Origin: Congeria kusceri
Taxonomy: Eukaryota > Mollusca > Bivalvia > Myida > Dreissenidae
Assembly: GCA_027627225.1 (NCBI GenBank)
Contig: CM051026.1
Location: forward strand, 1,189,501 to 1,253,500
Reading direction: 5' to 3'
DNA: 64,000 bases
Shown one piece after another: positions 12,247 through 24,173 of this stretch (position 1 is the stretch's first letter; every line of letters begins with the position of its first letter). Position numbers and translations under genes: made by a program. Below the pieces are notes generated by a model, which worked only from the letters and a program-made list of their open reading frames with translations, was not told the origin of the DNA and did not search any database.

Positions 12247-13079
12247 AAGAATCACAAACTATTTTGTTTCACATAAACAATGCTTTTTGCGGAAATGAGT
12301 TATGCATTGATGATTTACAACTAGGTTAAACATTAGCTCCGAATGGATTTGTGTTGCTTTGTTTAGTGCATATTACAATCATTAGTATTCCATTTTATTT
12401 GTGTTGGATTAAATGCATAATAAATCACCATCACTGTCTGTTAATCTATTTGGCCTTGTGTTTAACAAAGGTGAAATTGAATAATACTGTTAGTTGATTG
12501 TAATAAAACAGCAGTAAAATTGTGTGTTTCGGGATATGTTGAACAATATGAGTGACGTCTGAAGAAATGCTGTACCGGGTGCCTCTAGGAAGAAACTTAC
12601 TGGAGTTAAGATTATCAACTGCTTTTATTAATGTTCTGTCTATTTATATAAATGTATATTACAGACTAGAGACCTACACCTAGGCTTTTGAAGTTGTAAA
12701 TATGTATTTCGATAATTTGCATGTGTTGTAAAAACGTTACACTGCCCCCGCCCACTTGCTAGGCAGGAAATGCGACTGGAATTCATGTTAACTTTGCAAT
12801 CAAACTAGAAAAAAACTTTATTTTTTAAAGAAATTTTGTTCTTAAAACCAATTTGAAAATGGAATATTTGTATTTGTTTTTTATATTCGAATATTATCTG
12901 ATATTCGATTATTTGAGTATTCGGTCCCATCCCTAGTATATAATAATAATAAATATCATATCTTTATTGTACGCTATGACTCATGAATACTCAAAAACGA
13001 GCTGTATAAAGGAAAAATATTCAAGTAAATGATATTTTAAATCGAAATCAAATCAAATCGGGCCATGGCTAAATCATTG
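12247..13079. other. Intergenic, AT-rich
   Basis: No gene seen. A TATTCGAATATTATCTGATATTCG-like run (split over 12883-12912) ends in GGTCCCATCCCTAG, a motif that commonly closes low-complexity ATTCGAATA repeats in animals. Confidence 0.4.
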
Positions 13080-13175
13080 CTGCTCTACTTGTATTGCTAC
13101 TGTTGGGGCTGTTGCTGTTGTTGCTGCTACTACTGTTGATGGTCTGATGTTGTGGGTGGTTGTGCATGAGTGTTG
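13080..13175. repeat. Imperfect (TGY)n trinucleotide tract
   Basis: TGCTGT, TGTTGC, CTACTG and similar triplets run through this stretch. It is impure and short, with no reading frame of interest. Confidence 0.6.
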
Positions 13176-13246
13176 TTGTTAATGGATCCAACTTTTAGGG
13201 GTTTAAAGTGAAGTCTTTAATAAAATGAACGTTCAACCAGTTTTGT

Positions 13247-13430
13247 GTCGCCTGACTAGGCAACATATAGGGGTTACTTATGTCGACAGTGGTGTCGGCG
13301 GCGGCGGCCCCTTTCGCTTGTGCGGAGCATAACTCTTAGACTGTTAGTCAGGCGACATAAAGGGGTTACTTATGTTGTCGGCGGCAGCCCCTTTCGCTTG
13401 TCCGGAGCATAATTCTTAAGACTATTAAAG
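13247..13430. repeat. Two-copy direct duplication of about 90 bp
   Basis: CATATAGGGGTTACTTATGT ... GTCGGCGGC ... GCCCCTTTCGCTTG at 13262-13322 recurs at 13352-13402 with small deletions. Both are followed by GGAGCATAA(C/T)TCTTA. The downstream copy continues into one unit resembling the 241-3010 array (GGAAGTGCAGTGCACAAA). Confidence 0.75.
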
Positions 13431-13775
13431 CTCTCAACATGAAAGTTCAAAGGTAGATAGATCTCATTGAGGGGAAGTGCAGTGCACAAAAACCGTTACT
13501 CTGCACCTCATACCTTCTTGATTTGGATTCACATGAGCTATCGGATGTCAGGTGACACATTCGACTTGCGGAGTTCTAGTATTTGTTTAGGAGTGAATAG
13601 GTGTATAATTCATGATGCTGTAAAGCAAACAAGAAATATCTTGAATTTAAATTAAACTTCAGCATAAATATTCACAGCAATATAACTAAGACTAGATCTG
13701 AATGGCATACAATACTCAGATAGTAAACAATACTGGTAGATTACGCCTACTGACACACCATTATATAAATTTTTT

Positions 13776-15110
13776 AGCTCACCTGAGCACAAAGTGCTCA
13801 TGGTGAGCTTTTGTGATTGCCCATCGTCCGTGCGTGCGTCTGTCGTCAACTTTTCATTCAAACAACATCTCCTCCTAAACCACTTGGCAGACTTTCACCA
13901 AACTTTACAGGAATTATCATTGGGTGACCCTTGTTCAAAGTTGTTTAAATCGTTACAGTCCACTGCATATGTAGGTCACCAGAGCTAAAAGTAGATTTTA
14001 AAAGTGTAAACTTGAACAATCTTCTCTGAAACCGCAGGGTCCAGAGGTTTCATATTTGGTATGTAACATCCTATAGTGGTCCTCTATAAAGATTGTTCAA
14101 ATTATGCCCCTGGGTTCAAAACGGGCCATGCCCTGGGTATCACATGGTTTAAGTAGAATATATAGCAAAATGATTTTAAAATTCTTCTCTGAAACCACAA
14201 GGCCCAGAGGTTTCGTATTTGGTAAGTAACATCCTATAGTGGTCCTTTGCAAAGATTGTTCAAATGATGCCCTTGGGGTCAGAACTGGCCGAGTCCCAGG
14301 GGTCACATGGTTTGTATAGAATATATAGCAAAATGACTTAAAAAATCTCCTCTGAAACTGCTAGGCCCAGAAGTTTCATATTTGAAATATAACATCCTAT
14401 AGTGGTCCTCTACAAAGATTGTTCAAATTATGCCCCTGGGGTCAAAACTGGCCACACCATGGGGGTCACATGGTGTAGGAAAACTTAAATAGCAAAATGT
14501 ATTTCAAAATCTCCTCTAAAACCACAAGGCCGGCAGATTTCATATTTGGTATGTATCATCCTATAGTTGTCCTCTACAAATGTTGTTCAATTTATGCCCC
14601 TGGGGTCAAAACTGGCCACATCCCGGGGGTTACATGCTTTATAAAGACTTAAATATCAAAATGACTTTTAAAATCTTCTCCTCAGAAACCGCACAGCCCA
14701 AAGGTTTCTTATGTGGTTTTTGACTTTGTATACTGGTCCTCTACGAAGATTTTCAAATGATGCCCCTGGGTTCAAAACTGGCACGTCAAAGGGTCACATG
14801 GTTTATATAAACTTGAATAGCAAAATGTCTTTCTCCTTTGAAACCGCAAAGCCCAGAGGTTTCGTATTTAGTATGTAACATCCTATAGTGGTTCTCTACA
14901 AATATTGTTCAAATTATGCCCCATGGGTAAAAAATGACCACATCCCAGGGGTCACATGGTTTATATAGACTTATATAGCAAAATGACTTTAAAATTCTTC
15001 TCTGAAACGGCAAGGCCTAAGGTTTCATATTTGGTACATAACATTGCATAGTGGTCCTCTTCGAAGATTGTTCAAATTATGCCACTGGGGTCAAATTCAG
15101 CAACACAAAA
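13776..15110 (+). mobile_element. Array element, AGCTCACCTGAG family, right end lost
   Basis: It starts after a T run with the hairpin AGCTCACC-TGAGCA-CAAAG-TGCTCA-TGGTGAGCT, followed by TTTTGTGATTGCCCATCGTCC. The core has about seven tandem units of about 163 bp, each with CTCTGAAACC, GAGGTTTCATATTTGGTA, AACATCCTATAGTGGTCCTC and TTCAAATTATGCCCCTGGGG. The typical CTCAGGTGAGC right terminus is absent. The core differs from the same-family elements at 34831 and 37253, so the start is shared but the array is not. Confidence 0.8.
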
Positions 15111-15273
15111 CATGAGGCATAAACGGTAATATATACATCGACAAGCCGGAACATACACAGCAAGAAACTTTATTAACATTTCTGTTTGAAGTATGCACGC
15201 ATCTTAATATGTTAAACTATTTATGACTAGATAAATCTTGTTGAGGTGTAAAGAATACATATATGTCGACCAC

Positions 15274-16274
15274 GTTATTTGGCCTAGCTGTCTAAGGTCA
15301 CTTTTGACCCAGCTTTTCTTGCGATAATTATGCAGCGGGAAAATTGAATGCCAATAGAATTGGGCAAATTTTCTAATGCTAGGGAATGCAAACTTCAAAC
15401 AATGGTTTAACGTATACCAATAACTGTTGCATACTTTTGGTGATAAACAATTTACATAATTGTTTACATAAGCGGTTATAATGAAGTTATAAACATATCT
15501 TCAACATATACTCTAGGAACTGAGTATAAATATGAACGTATTTTCTTATTGTTTTGTCATGAATAGAATATTATATTAATTCCCAGAATTAATCCACTAT
15601 TTTGTTTAGCCTAGCGGCCCGCTCTGTTAATAACAATTGATTCTAGAAAGCGAGTTCAACACACGATCATTCTAAAAATAGCGCGCGTTGAGCTGCTGGT
15701 GTATAGCTGTTATAATATACATGCATCAATTAGCGTACAGAGAAACATAAGAGCGAATATTTCAATTAATGGGGAATTTATGTTTATAAACATACTGTGC
15801 ATGTTAATTTGAAATTGAATTGCGCAGTGTTCTATAAAGAAACAATGATAATTGTACATTTCTATCAACTTCTCCAGTAGATGTTTAGCAATCTATAAAA
15901 AGATACATTTCAATGAATAACTTGTTGTGAAATAAGTCTCGCCCGGAATATGTCGAAATGATATTCATGCTACTTTTACTTCATTTGTGTAGCATTAATA
16001 CATTATTTGCAATGCCATATATACACAGAAACCCTTGATACATAATATTCCTACCCAAGATTATTTTTAATCGCCATAGTCTACTGTAATATTTGTGTTA
16101 TAAGAAATGGAAGTCATCATTATTTCAAATAGGCTGTGTTTTCTGAAGATTGCTTTTCCTGAGGATGAACAGTATAAATGGTTCATTGAATATCGAAATG
16201 TGTATGTATTATGCATAGATAACTTCCAAGATGAAGGTAGGGCATATTACTTAAGAATAAATATACGCGTCTGA
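15274..16274 (-). repeat. Right arm of long inverted repeat
   Basis: Reverse-complement partner of 11263-12246. The outer edge reads CGCGTCTGA (partner TCAGACGAG). The inner edge fades after GGCCTAGCTGTCTAAGGTCA. No target duplication was found outside the arms. Confidence 0.8.
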
Positions 16275-16314
16275 CACTGAGGTCAACATGTCAAAGGTCA
16301 AGGTCACAGGGGCT

Positions 16315-16475
16315 TTTAACACCTGTTTTTGCACCTATGTGTTTATGACTAGTGTAGTGGGAATTTATTGTAGATTAGCTGATGAAAAGTTAGGATTAAT
16401 TAATTCGCGACTACTGGCGGGAAATTTTCACAACATTTGATTGGATATTCAGGAAGGTCAAAATTTGGATTAAAC
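16315..16475 (+). repeat. Dispersed direct repeat, copy 1
   Basis: It matches 17410-17570. The shared core GGCGGGAAATTTTCACAACA plus TTTGATTGGAT is exact, and ACTAGTGTAGTGGGAATTT pairs with CCAGTGCAGTGGGATTTT upstream. Confidence 0.75.
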
Positions 16476-17409
16476 ATTGATCTGACACGAATTTCAATTT
16501 TAACTCAGATGTAATAAAAGTAAAAGTACAAAGGCCGCTTTTCCATATTCCATATCCGTAGCTGTATCCCCATAAATCATTATATGGACGCGCTTTTCCA
16601 TGAATCCGCCAAAAAACGTACAATATTTTAGTTTTCTTCTTATTTTCAAATAGTTACAATGTCTAAGTGAGAAGCTTTTAAACATTTTAATTACGTTGAC
16701 TGCAAATATTTATGCCAGTATATGAAGCCATTCACATGTGGTGGATTTAAAAAAAAATAAAGCATCCAACAATTATATCTACAGCATCATCAATGATTCA
16801 TTTAAAGATTACCTGTTATTACTAAGTTATTGTACTTAATTAGTTTTAGGTAGAGTCATCCAGGTTTCTAATTTCCCAATGTTTTATATATAACAGCCCT
16901 TTGTTAAACAAGTTATATACAAGTTAGATACCATGTGGTTCACAGCGGCATAAAATTGCTTACTGAGTGATTGCCTGCGGACGTATTTTGTGGATGCGCT
17001 TTGCGGATACATACTGCAGATATATGGAAACTACAATAAGACGCCAAGGTATATATAACTTCTGTCTTTGTTTTGTTGCTTTGGCTGAACATTGGTTCAT
17101 TCAATGAGCAGGAGCCGGTTTCTACGGTGTGATCCATCTGGTTGGCGGATTGTCTTAGATACACTTGCTATGTGTAGAGTTGCTGTACCTAATGTGTATG
17201 AATGTAAAAGAAAACACTCAAATGTAAAAAATGGGTATTCATTTACATCGTTGCAAAGCAACACATTTATTGCTCATTATCACGTAAATAACGTGTAAAA
17301 TATCGCAATAGCGTTTGTTTTTTACGAAAGCTTTCATTTGGTGCAAAATGTATTATTCCATTATCAAATTTTCCATCAGTATTCAAAGCCTGTTACGGAT
17401 CTGTGCTCT
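16476..17409. other. Intergenic, no gene seen
   Basis: Overlapping short frames lie on both strands, without codon structure or recognised domains. Confidence 0.35.
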
Positions 17410-17570
17410 ATGTTTTATGGGATGATGCACCGACGCTTTTATGACCAGTGCAGTGGGATTTTTGTTAAATCAGCCGATATAGTGTTAGGATTTATTCATT
17501 TGGGCTTACTGGCGGGAAATTTTCACAACATTTGATTGGATGTTGAGAAAAGTCACAATTTAGGCTAAAC
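17410..17570 (+). repeat. Dispersed direct repeat, copy 2
   Basis: Partner of 16315-16475 with the same ACTGGCGGGAAATTTTCACA core. It continues into CAGCTATGCCGAAAAAC, which resembles CAGCTACGCCGAAAAA at 12230-12245 beside the long inverted repeat. All of these pieces may belong to one decayed element family. Confidence 0.7.
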
Positions 17571-19873
17571 AGCTATGCCGAAAAACTATATGTAGTGTAA
17601 CCTATTACTTTAACTGTTGAAAGTACTACAGCTGGACAATGATTCTACATCTCCACTAGTGCACTTTACTGTAAAAATTCACAACTTTATGATATCACAC
17701 ACTGTTCCTTCTCACATTTGTAGCATTTCTCAAAGTATTGTCTAGGAAACCATGCAAGCTTGTGTCTATCATTCCACTGAATTCCTGTGAATTACGTAAC
17801 AGTACCAGTCAGGTGGATTTTGCTGAATAATGGAGCTTGTCTCTGCCAGCAGTTCTTTCAGAGGCTAGAACAGCTGGCCTTTAAACTTCGATTTGATGTG
17901 AGGGAATATTGTGACATTGAATGGTACAAGGTCAGTGTCATCAAATACAGTGCATAGGCCATCATCTGGAATTCCAGAACTCTGCTGGGTGTTGGTGGCT
18001 GTGTGTGGAGGCGCGATGTTTTGTTGTATGTGGAAGTCCTCAGTTGGAATCCCTGGCCTCTTGTTCTGCAGTCTGTGATCTAAGTCATGGCAACGCGCAT
18101 ATCAGTGTATGCATTAAACTTAAGGAGTTGTGTATATATACAGGCCCGAATTTACTAGGGAGGGATGGGGGGCACAGGACGCACACCTCCCCAGCAGCAA
18201 CCAAAGCTTATATGTTGTATATGCCTTTAACATTAAATTTGAATAGGAAAAGGCGGATTGTGAAAATATGTGGTGCCCCTAAAGTGATCAATTTCACTTA
18301 TCCAAGACCACAAGACCAACACCTAAGGCACAGATGAGGGGGTGGGGGGGGTGGCACATGTGCTTCCAGCTGATCTCAAGCATGCATACACATACATGTT
18401 TCAATTTCTTCAATGTTGTCCTGTGGTGCCTCTTCTGCTGATAATTATCGCTCATCTAAGACACCCCATTTATGAAATTCCTTGCTAAGCATTCACGGGG
18501 TATGTGTTTGCAGTTGACCCCATATAGATCCCTATCGGGGTATGATAACACGGCTTTAGTAACATCCTAGCACAATTGCTTGCGTGATGCATCCATTCGG
18601 CACTGTTACTAGCAGATTCCGACATATGTACTTAAATGCAGGGATCCTATTTCGATAGGAAGTCAATTGGTCCTGAGGTCCACCGATCACGCTCATGGTG
18701 TATCAGAATTTTATGTATTCGAAAATGGTGCATGTCTGAAAATGCCTGTTTTAAAGTATTACTATTATCTTCAAAGTTTTCACGCCTCAAACTTCAATAA
18801 ATGTTAATGTCTCTGTTTTTTGTGTGTTTTAACTTCACAAAACTTTAAAGATAATGCAATTCAATAAGTACAATAAAGCACCCATTCTGTATCCAAATTA
18901 TGTATATCCGAAATATAAGGTATGTCCTAACTTGTGCATTTTAATTATTAATATAAACTTCAAAGTTTCCATCCCTTAATCTTAATAAAATTGAATTTCT
19001 ATGTCTGGTATAGTAGTTTTGTTTAACTAAAGTTAAAATAGAATGTAATACAATATGATCACTTTGTAATTTAAAATTAACTCCATGACGTCAGTTAAAC
19101 AAACTAACAAATTTTACTACGATGTTTAGATATATTTCATATTAATATTTTATATCATTATGAATGCTGCACAGTGCATAAAATTATTATGCAGCAAATA
19201 CACGTTTTCCACAAGGATTACATGCGGCTGCTATTATCAGTTTCTATAGTAACCAGACATGATTTTATCATGGAGAAGTACAGACCGATTGGTGTCAGTA
19301 AATTAAACAATTTATGTAATGATAACAATTTACGCCTGTTTATTTTACATAGTATAATATTATAAAAATGGTTTTACCAGATTCTCGAAAATTCCCCTTT
19401 TACCGTTTAATTCCCCTCTTGATGGGCCCCGCCACCATTCCCCCCCCCCCGACAGTGAAAAAAAGCAAAAACACAGTGTGTGTAGAAATCTGATTTACAG
19501 AGCTCGTTTGGGATTATTATTTTTTGGGTGTGGTCAGTGTCAATGTTAATGCAAATAGAACTAATAGTTTCTGATTAATTACTTGCATATACATTGAGAT
19601 ATAGTTATGGAACTTCAGATATAGATATGTTTTTGTGGATTGCAAATGACGATGGTGGAGCCCAGGTCACTGTTATCAAAAATGAAATATGGTTTCCACA
19701 CCATAATACCAGTTAAAATTGAGCTATTGTAGTGAAACTTCATACTGTATATACACTGAAAAGCACTCCTAATCCAACACTTACACAATTTGTGATAAAA
19801 GTGTTAGATAAAAAAATTATTACAAAACAAATATGTCTGCCTTTAAAGTTTTTACGCATTTCCTTCACCATTA
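17571..19873. other. Intergenic, no supported gene
   Basis: A 138-codon frame at 17921-18337 lies in a modestly GC-richer segment but has no domain, no splice context and unremarkable composition. A poly-C run at about 19440-19450 is present. Nothing else is recognised. Confidence 0.4.
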
Positions 19874-19875
19874 TT

Positions 19876-20060
19876 AGCTCAATTATTCACTGAATATTTT
19901 GAGCTATACTACTCACCCATTTGTCGGCATCAGCATAATGCTCTGGTTAAGGTTTCTAAAATTGACAAGTAGTTGAAAATCAAATTTCACAAAATACTGC
20001 TATCTTAATCCTGACCAATCTACGAAAATATGATGACATATTGAGTGTGTTTCCTTCATT
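19876..20060 (+). mobile_element. 5' fragment of array element, AGCTCRACTATTC family
   Basis: The start hairpin AGCTCAATTATTCACTGAATATTTTGAGCT, then ACTCACCCATTTGTCGGCATC and ATGCTCTGGTTAAGG, matches the start of the element at 23442. No tandem core or right end follows. Confidence 0.65.
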
Positions 20061-20775
20061 TGCTTTTGAGGCGTGCTCATCCCACATGTAAGCCTCCGTT
20101 AACTTCACATTCATCTAATCCCATGGTTTTAGTGACGCATCTTCAGTTGGTCCCAAATTTTCCCGACAGTTTATACACCGATGAAATGCAGAAAAAATAC
20201 TGTTAAATTCTTAAATGATTTAGATGTTTTTTGTGTGTAGACAAACTCTAATTTTGAGAATGTACTGTTGTATCAGGTCTTTCTTGATTGCATGACAAAC
20301 ACCCGTCATAAATATGATTTAGGCAGACCCTAACCCTGTTATGGTGTATATGATATTAAGAATCAATCAATTTCAGTGGCATGGCGCAATAATCCAGCAA
20401 ATTCATTTTCAAGTTATTAAACCAGTGTATCTGTTTCTATTATTCTATGACATTTCTTTGTTATTGCAGTTATGATTGGTGCTGTCTTACAAGATGAAAA
20501 AGAAAGCTTATGTCTTGCTATAATGAAAGCATTGCTGTTCTGATAATACAGACTCTCTGGTAATTAAACAATATATTAAAATGGTATAATGTATAGTGCC
20601 TTTTAGATGGTTAAATAGATAATTTATGTGACATAATTTCCTTCACTAACTTCGGACAATAGAACATTTACTGCTTTTCACATTCATAGATATGCTGCTG
20701 AGTTACTGACGCAAAGAAAAAATCTTGTTTGACAAGTGATAAATATAATTGTTTTAGAATTATGTGCAGCTTTTT

Positions 20776-22000
20776 TATGCCCCCACCATCAATGATGGCT
20801 AGGCTAATAGTGTTTACCCTGTCCATGGGTACGTACATAGGTACATGTGTATGTATGTTCAGATTCTTGTCCGAACAACAACTTTGTCCAGCATTGGAGG
20901 ATTTTCAAATAAAATGTTAAACAAAATGAGACAGTGTGTCACTCGCTAGAACCAGGTCCCTATGTCCAAGTTCCAGATCACACTTAAAGGTCAAAGGTCA
21001 AATATAACAATTTAAGCCATAGACCCTGTCCGGAGCATAATATTGTCCAGCATGGAAAGAATTTGAAATAAATTAGCCCAAGTGTTAAGCATGGTGCGAC
21101 TGTTTGTCGTGCACAAGAACCAGTTCCCTAGGACCAAGGTCAAGTCTCACTTAAAGGTCAAATATAAGAAATTAAGCCATAGATACTGTCGGAGCATAAT
21201 TTTATCCAGCAGAGAAGGGTTTTCAAATAACTTGGCTGAAGTGCTAAGCAGTGAGATGGTGTGTCGCACGCAAAAACCAGGTCCCTTCGTCCAATGTCAA
21301 GGTCACACTTAAAGTCCAGTGTCAAATACAAGAAATTAAGCCATAGACCCTGTCCGGAGCATACTGTTGTCCAGCAGGGAAAGGATTTTCAAATAACTAG
21401 GTATAAGTATTATGCGCCAGTGTGTGGCATGCAAAAAATCAGATGCCTTGGTCCAAGGTCAAGGTCGCACTTAAAGTTCAAAGATCAAGTTAATGTACAT
21501 ATGTTAAGATTCTTGTCCAGACAATAACTTTATAGGATTTTCAAATAAATTAGCAGAAGTGATGACCATTATAAGACGGTGTGTCATGCGCAACAACTAG
21601 GGCCAAGGTCATGGTCACATTTAAAGGTCAAAGGTCAAATAAAATAATTAATACCATGGACTCTGTCGCAGCATAATTGTGTTCAGCATGGAAGAATTTT
21701 CAAATGACTTGACTTGATAAAGCATAATGAGACAGCATGTGGCATGCAACAACCAGGTCCTTTGGTTAAAGTATAATTTTGCCCGGCATGGAAGAATTTT
21801 AAAATTACTTTGCAGATCATTATGAGACGGCACGTGGCGTTTAAGAACCAGGTCTGTAGCTCAAACTTCAAGGTCACTAATTAAGGTCAAAGGTCACATA
21901 ATTGTCAAGAGCATACTATTGTCATGCATGCTGGGATTTTCAGTTAAATTGGCAGAAATGATCACCATCACCATATGGTGTGTTGCATGCAAGAACCTGA
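20776..22000 (+). repeat. Array element with about 160-bp AGGTCA-rich units
   Basis: It begins after a T run with TATGCCCCCACCATCAATGATGG, containing a CCATCA-A-TGATGG hairpin. About seven units follow, with landmarks TGTCCGGAGCATAAT, CCAGCATGGA, TTTCAAATAA, GGTGTGTCATGC, AACCAGGTCC and TTAAAGGTCAAAGGTCAAAT. The TTCCAGATCACACTTAAAGG block is shared with 6600-7640. The right terminus is unclear. Confidence 0.75.
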
Positions 22001-22359
22001 CTTGTAAGATAATTGAATTATTTTCCTTTTATTTATGAGTGTGCAAAGCATAATTAAAAAATGATAAAAGGCATTGTGTTTATTCTGCACAGAATGATTT
22101 ACGATAGCAGGTGTAAGTAAAGCTTACAAGAACCATAACTCATAATTGCACAACAATTTTGAATACTACCCTTTGTTGATTTTTTTGTCAGGACTTAAAC
22201 TATTTTGTGATACCTCAACTTACTTCACAGAATAAGAGAATACATTAGCAGATAGTACACTATAAAAGGAGAATTCACCTTTTGCAAAATGATTTGTATG
22301 CATACAGACAAAGCAGAGAACAGATATATTCTAGACATTGCTCCAATCTGTGAATTTTG

Positions 22360-22640
22360 TAGACCCTTACAAAGCAGAGCCCATCTCCAATTAAACCACG
22401 AGGTCGTTATCCCGAGTGGTTTAATAGCCACACATCGGAACAACAAAGAATTGTTAATTGGTCAGTCAACAACGAACATGCGAAAAGTATTTTGATTCAA
22501 ACATGATTTGACAAATATTTTTGCAATTGTAATGAGAACTCTATTTTACTATGCTCCGCTCAGAATCGGGACTACTTTTGGTGTTGTTTATTGGGAACTT
22601 TGACAACTATAATTTTGTTCTTTGTCTACAGAAAAATTAA
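22360..22640. repeat. Dispersed TTGTTTATTGG/TTTAATAGCC repeat, copy 1
   Basis: It includes TTAAACCAC and CGAGTGGTTTAATAGCCACA near 22394-22433, then TGTTGTTTATTGGGAACTTTGACAACT and TTTTGTTCTTTGTCTACAGAAAA. Related blocks lie at 26060-26330, 46660-46765, 49350-49460 and 60125-60270. Confidence 0.5.
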
Positions 22641-23441
22641 GGAAAATTAAGGAGTATCATGTTAGAATTGCGAATAATTAATAACAAAGCATTGCTAAAT
22701 GTGATGGCCTTGTTTCTTCAAACAATTGACAAATTCCAATTGACAAAACTACTTTTAATAATATAACACTGGTCATCAATGACACATTTGCAGGCGAAGG
22801 AACATTAGTAGTAGACATTAAATCGATATGAATGTAATGTACCATTTTGAAAAATAACAAAATTCTAATTGTATTCAGAATTCACGTAACATATATGTCC
22901 ATATACATGGGGTGTTCCGAAAGAAAAAGACAAGCATAAAACAAAATCATACAGCAAAAAACATAACCACCATAGCATTATTATTTGAATATAGTTTTAA
23001 AAAAGTGTGTGTTTGTATATACTCATTGATTTATATGTTCACTATATCTTCCAGTATGTCATTGCCAGGCTGTGGAGACCCAGGAAGAAGCTTTGGACAT
23101 GATCCTCCCAGTATCAGGCCAACTGTTCAACAGGCCTGGTAACTTAGTTTAGCGTTATAGAACTCAATGTTTGACTGCATTTACTGTCAGCATATGAACT
23201 CTATATGGTCTTGACATACATACAGAGTAACATCAAATGTAGACTATTACGGGTAATAAATACATGTGCAATATAAACCTTTTTAAGTAGTGTGGTAAAT
23301 GTTTATGCAAACAGTATTTATGTCTGTTTAACAACCTATACGGGCATATTTGATAATGTTTGATTATCTACCTACCACCCTTATCTATCACCCTTCTGTT
23401 GCTTTACAAGTACAGGTGACCTGTTGAGTATTTACATTTTT
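22641..23441. other. Intergenic, no gene seen
   Basis: AT-rich with no recognised feature. Confidence 0.35.
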
Positions 23442-23840
23442 AGCTCGACTATTCACCGAATACTATACTTCGAGCTACACGACTCACCTGTTTGTCCGCA
23501 TCGCCCTTATGCTCTGGTTAAGGTTACTGTAACTGTAACTACTACAGATATGACTTAGAAATGTCAGGTTAAGGTTTGCAGCAAGAGAAAATTCAGGTTA
23601 AGGATTGCGTGCAACAAGTACATATCTCTGTAACTACTACAGATATTCCAAAGAACTTCACACATGTCTTTGAGGTCATTATGTAAGGTCACTCACTGAC
23701 CAAGGCCCATAAGTCTGACCTGCAATTTAGCAGAATTATGCCCCTTTTTGTTCTTAAAATTCAGGTTGAATTTTGCGTGGCAACAACTCCATATCTCTAT
23801 AACTACTACAGATATTCAATTGAAACTTCACACATGTCCT

Positions 23841-24036
23841 TAGTTTAGTTTAAACCTATTTATTTTAGCTTGATTGCATCGAAATCCTTTGCTTATAAAG
23901 ACACTCTCAAGTGCGTTTCCTGGGAAGAACCAGTACTTGATGTCTTTGGAAAGATCTTGAGAATGCTCCCTGAGTGGGGATCGAATCCGGGACCTCCGGT
24001 CGCAAGGCGCACACCATATCCACTACACCATTGCGA
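23841..24036 (-). mobile_element. tRNA-derived SINE inserted in the array
   Basis: Read on the minus strand, the head is GTCGCAATGGTGTAGTGGAT (A-box) with a B-box GGATTCGATCC. The body contains an inverted copy of TTTCCTGGGAAGAACCAGTA, the motif that forms the satellite at 42930-43440. The tail is A-rich (AAAATAAATAGG) plus TAAACTAAAC. It splits an array unit: ACTTCACACATGTCCTT lies on the left and ACTTCATATGTCTT on the right, an imperfect target duplication. Confidence 0.8.
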
Positions 24037-24173
24037 CTTCATATGTCTTCGGGGTCATTATGTAAGGTCAGGGACCAAGGCCTATAACTCTGACCAATAA
24101 TTTAGCAGAAATATGCCCCTTTTTGTACTTATGAATTCAGGTTAAAGTTCGCGTGCAACAACTCTATATCTCT

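Noticed and set aside
17921..18337. 138-codon open frame as a gene
   Set aside because: No domain, no splice signals in phase, ordinary composition; the length is not exceptional for a modestly GC-rich patch.
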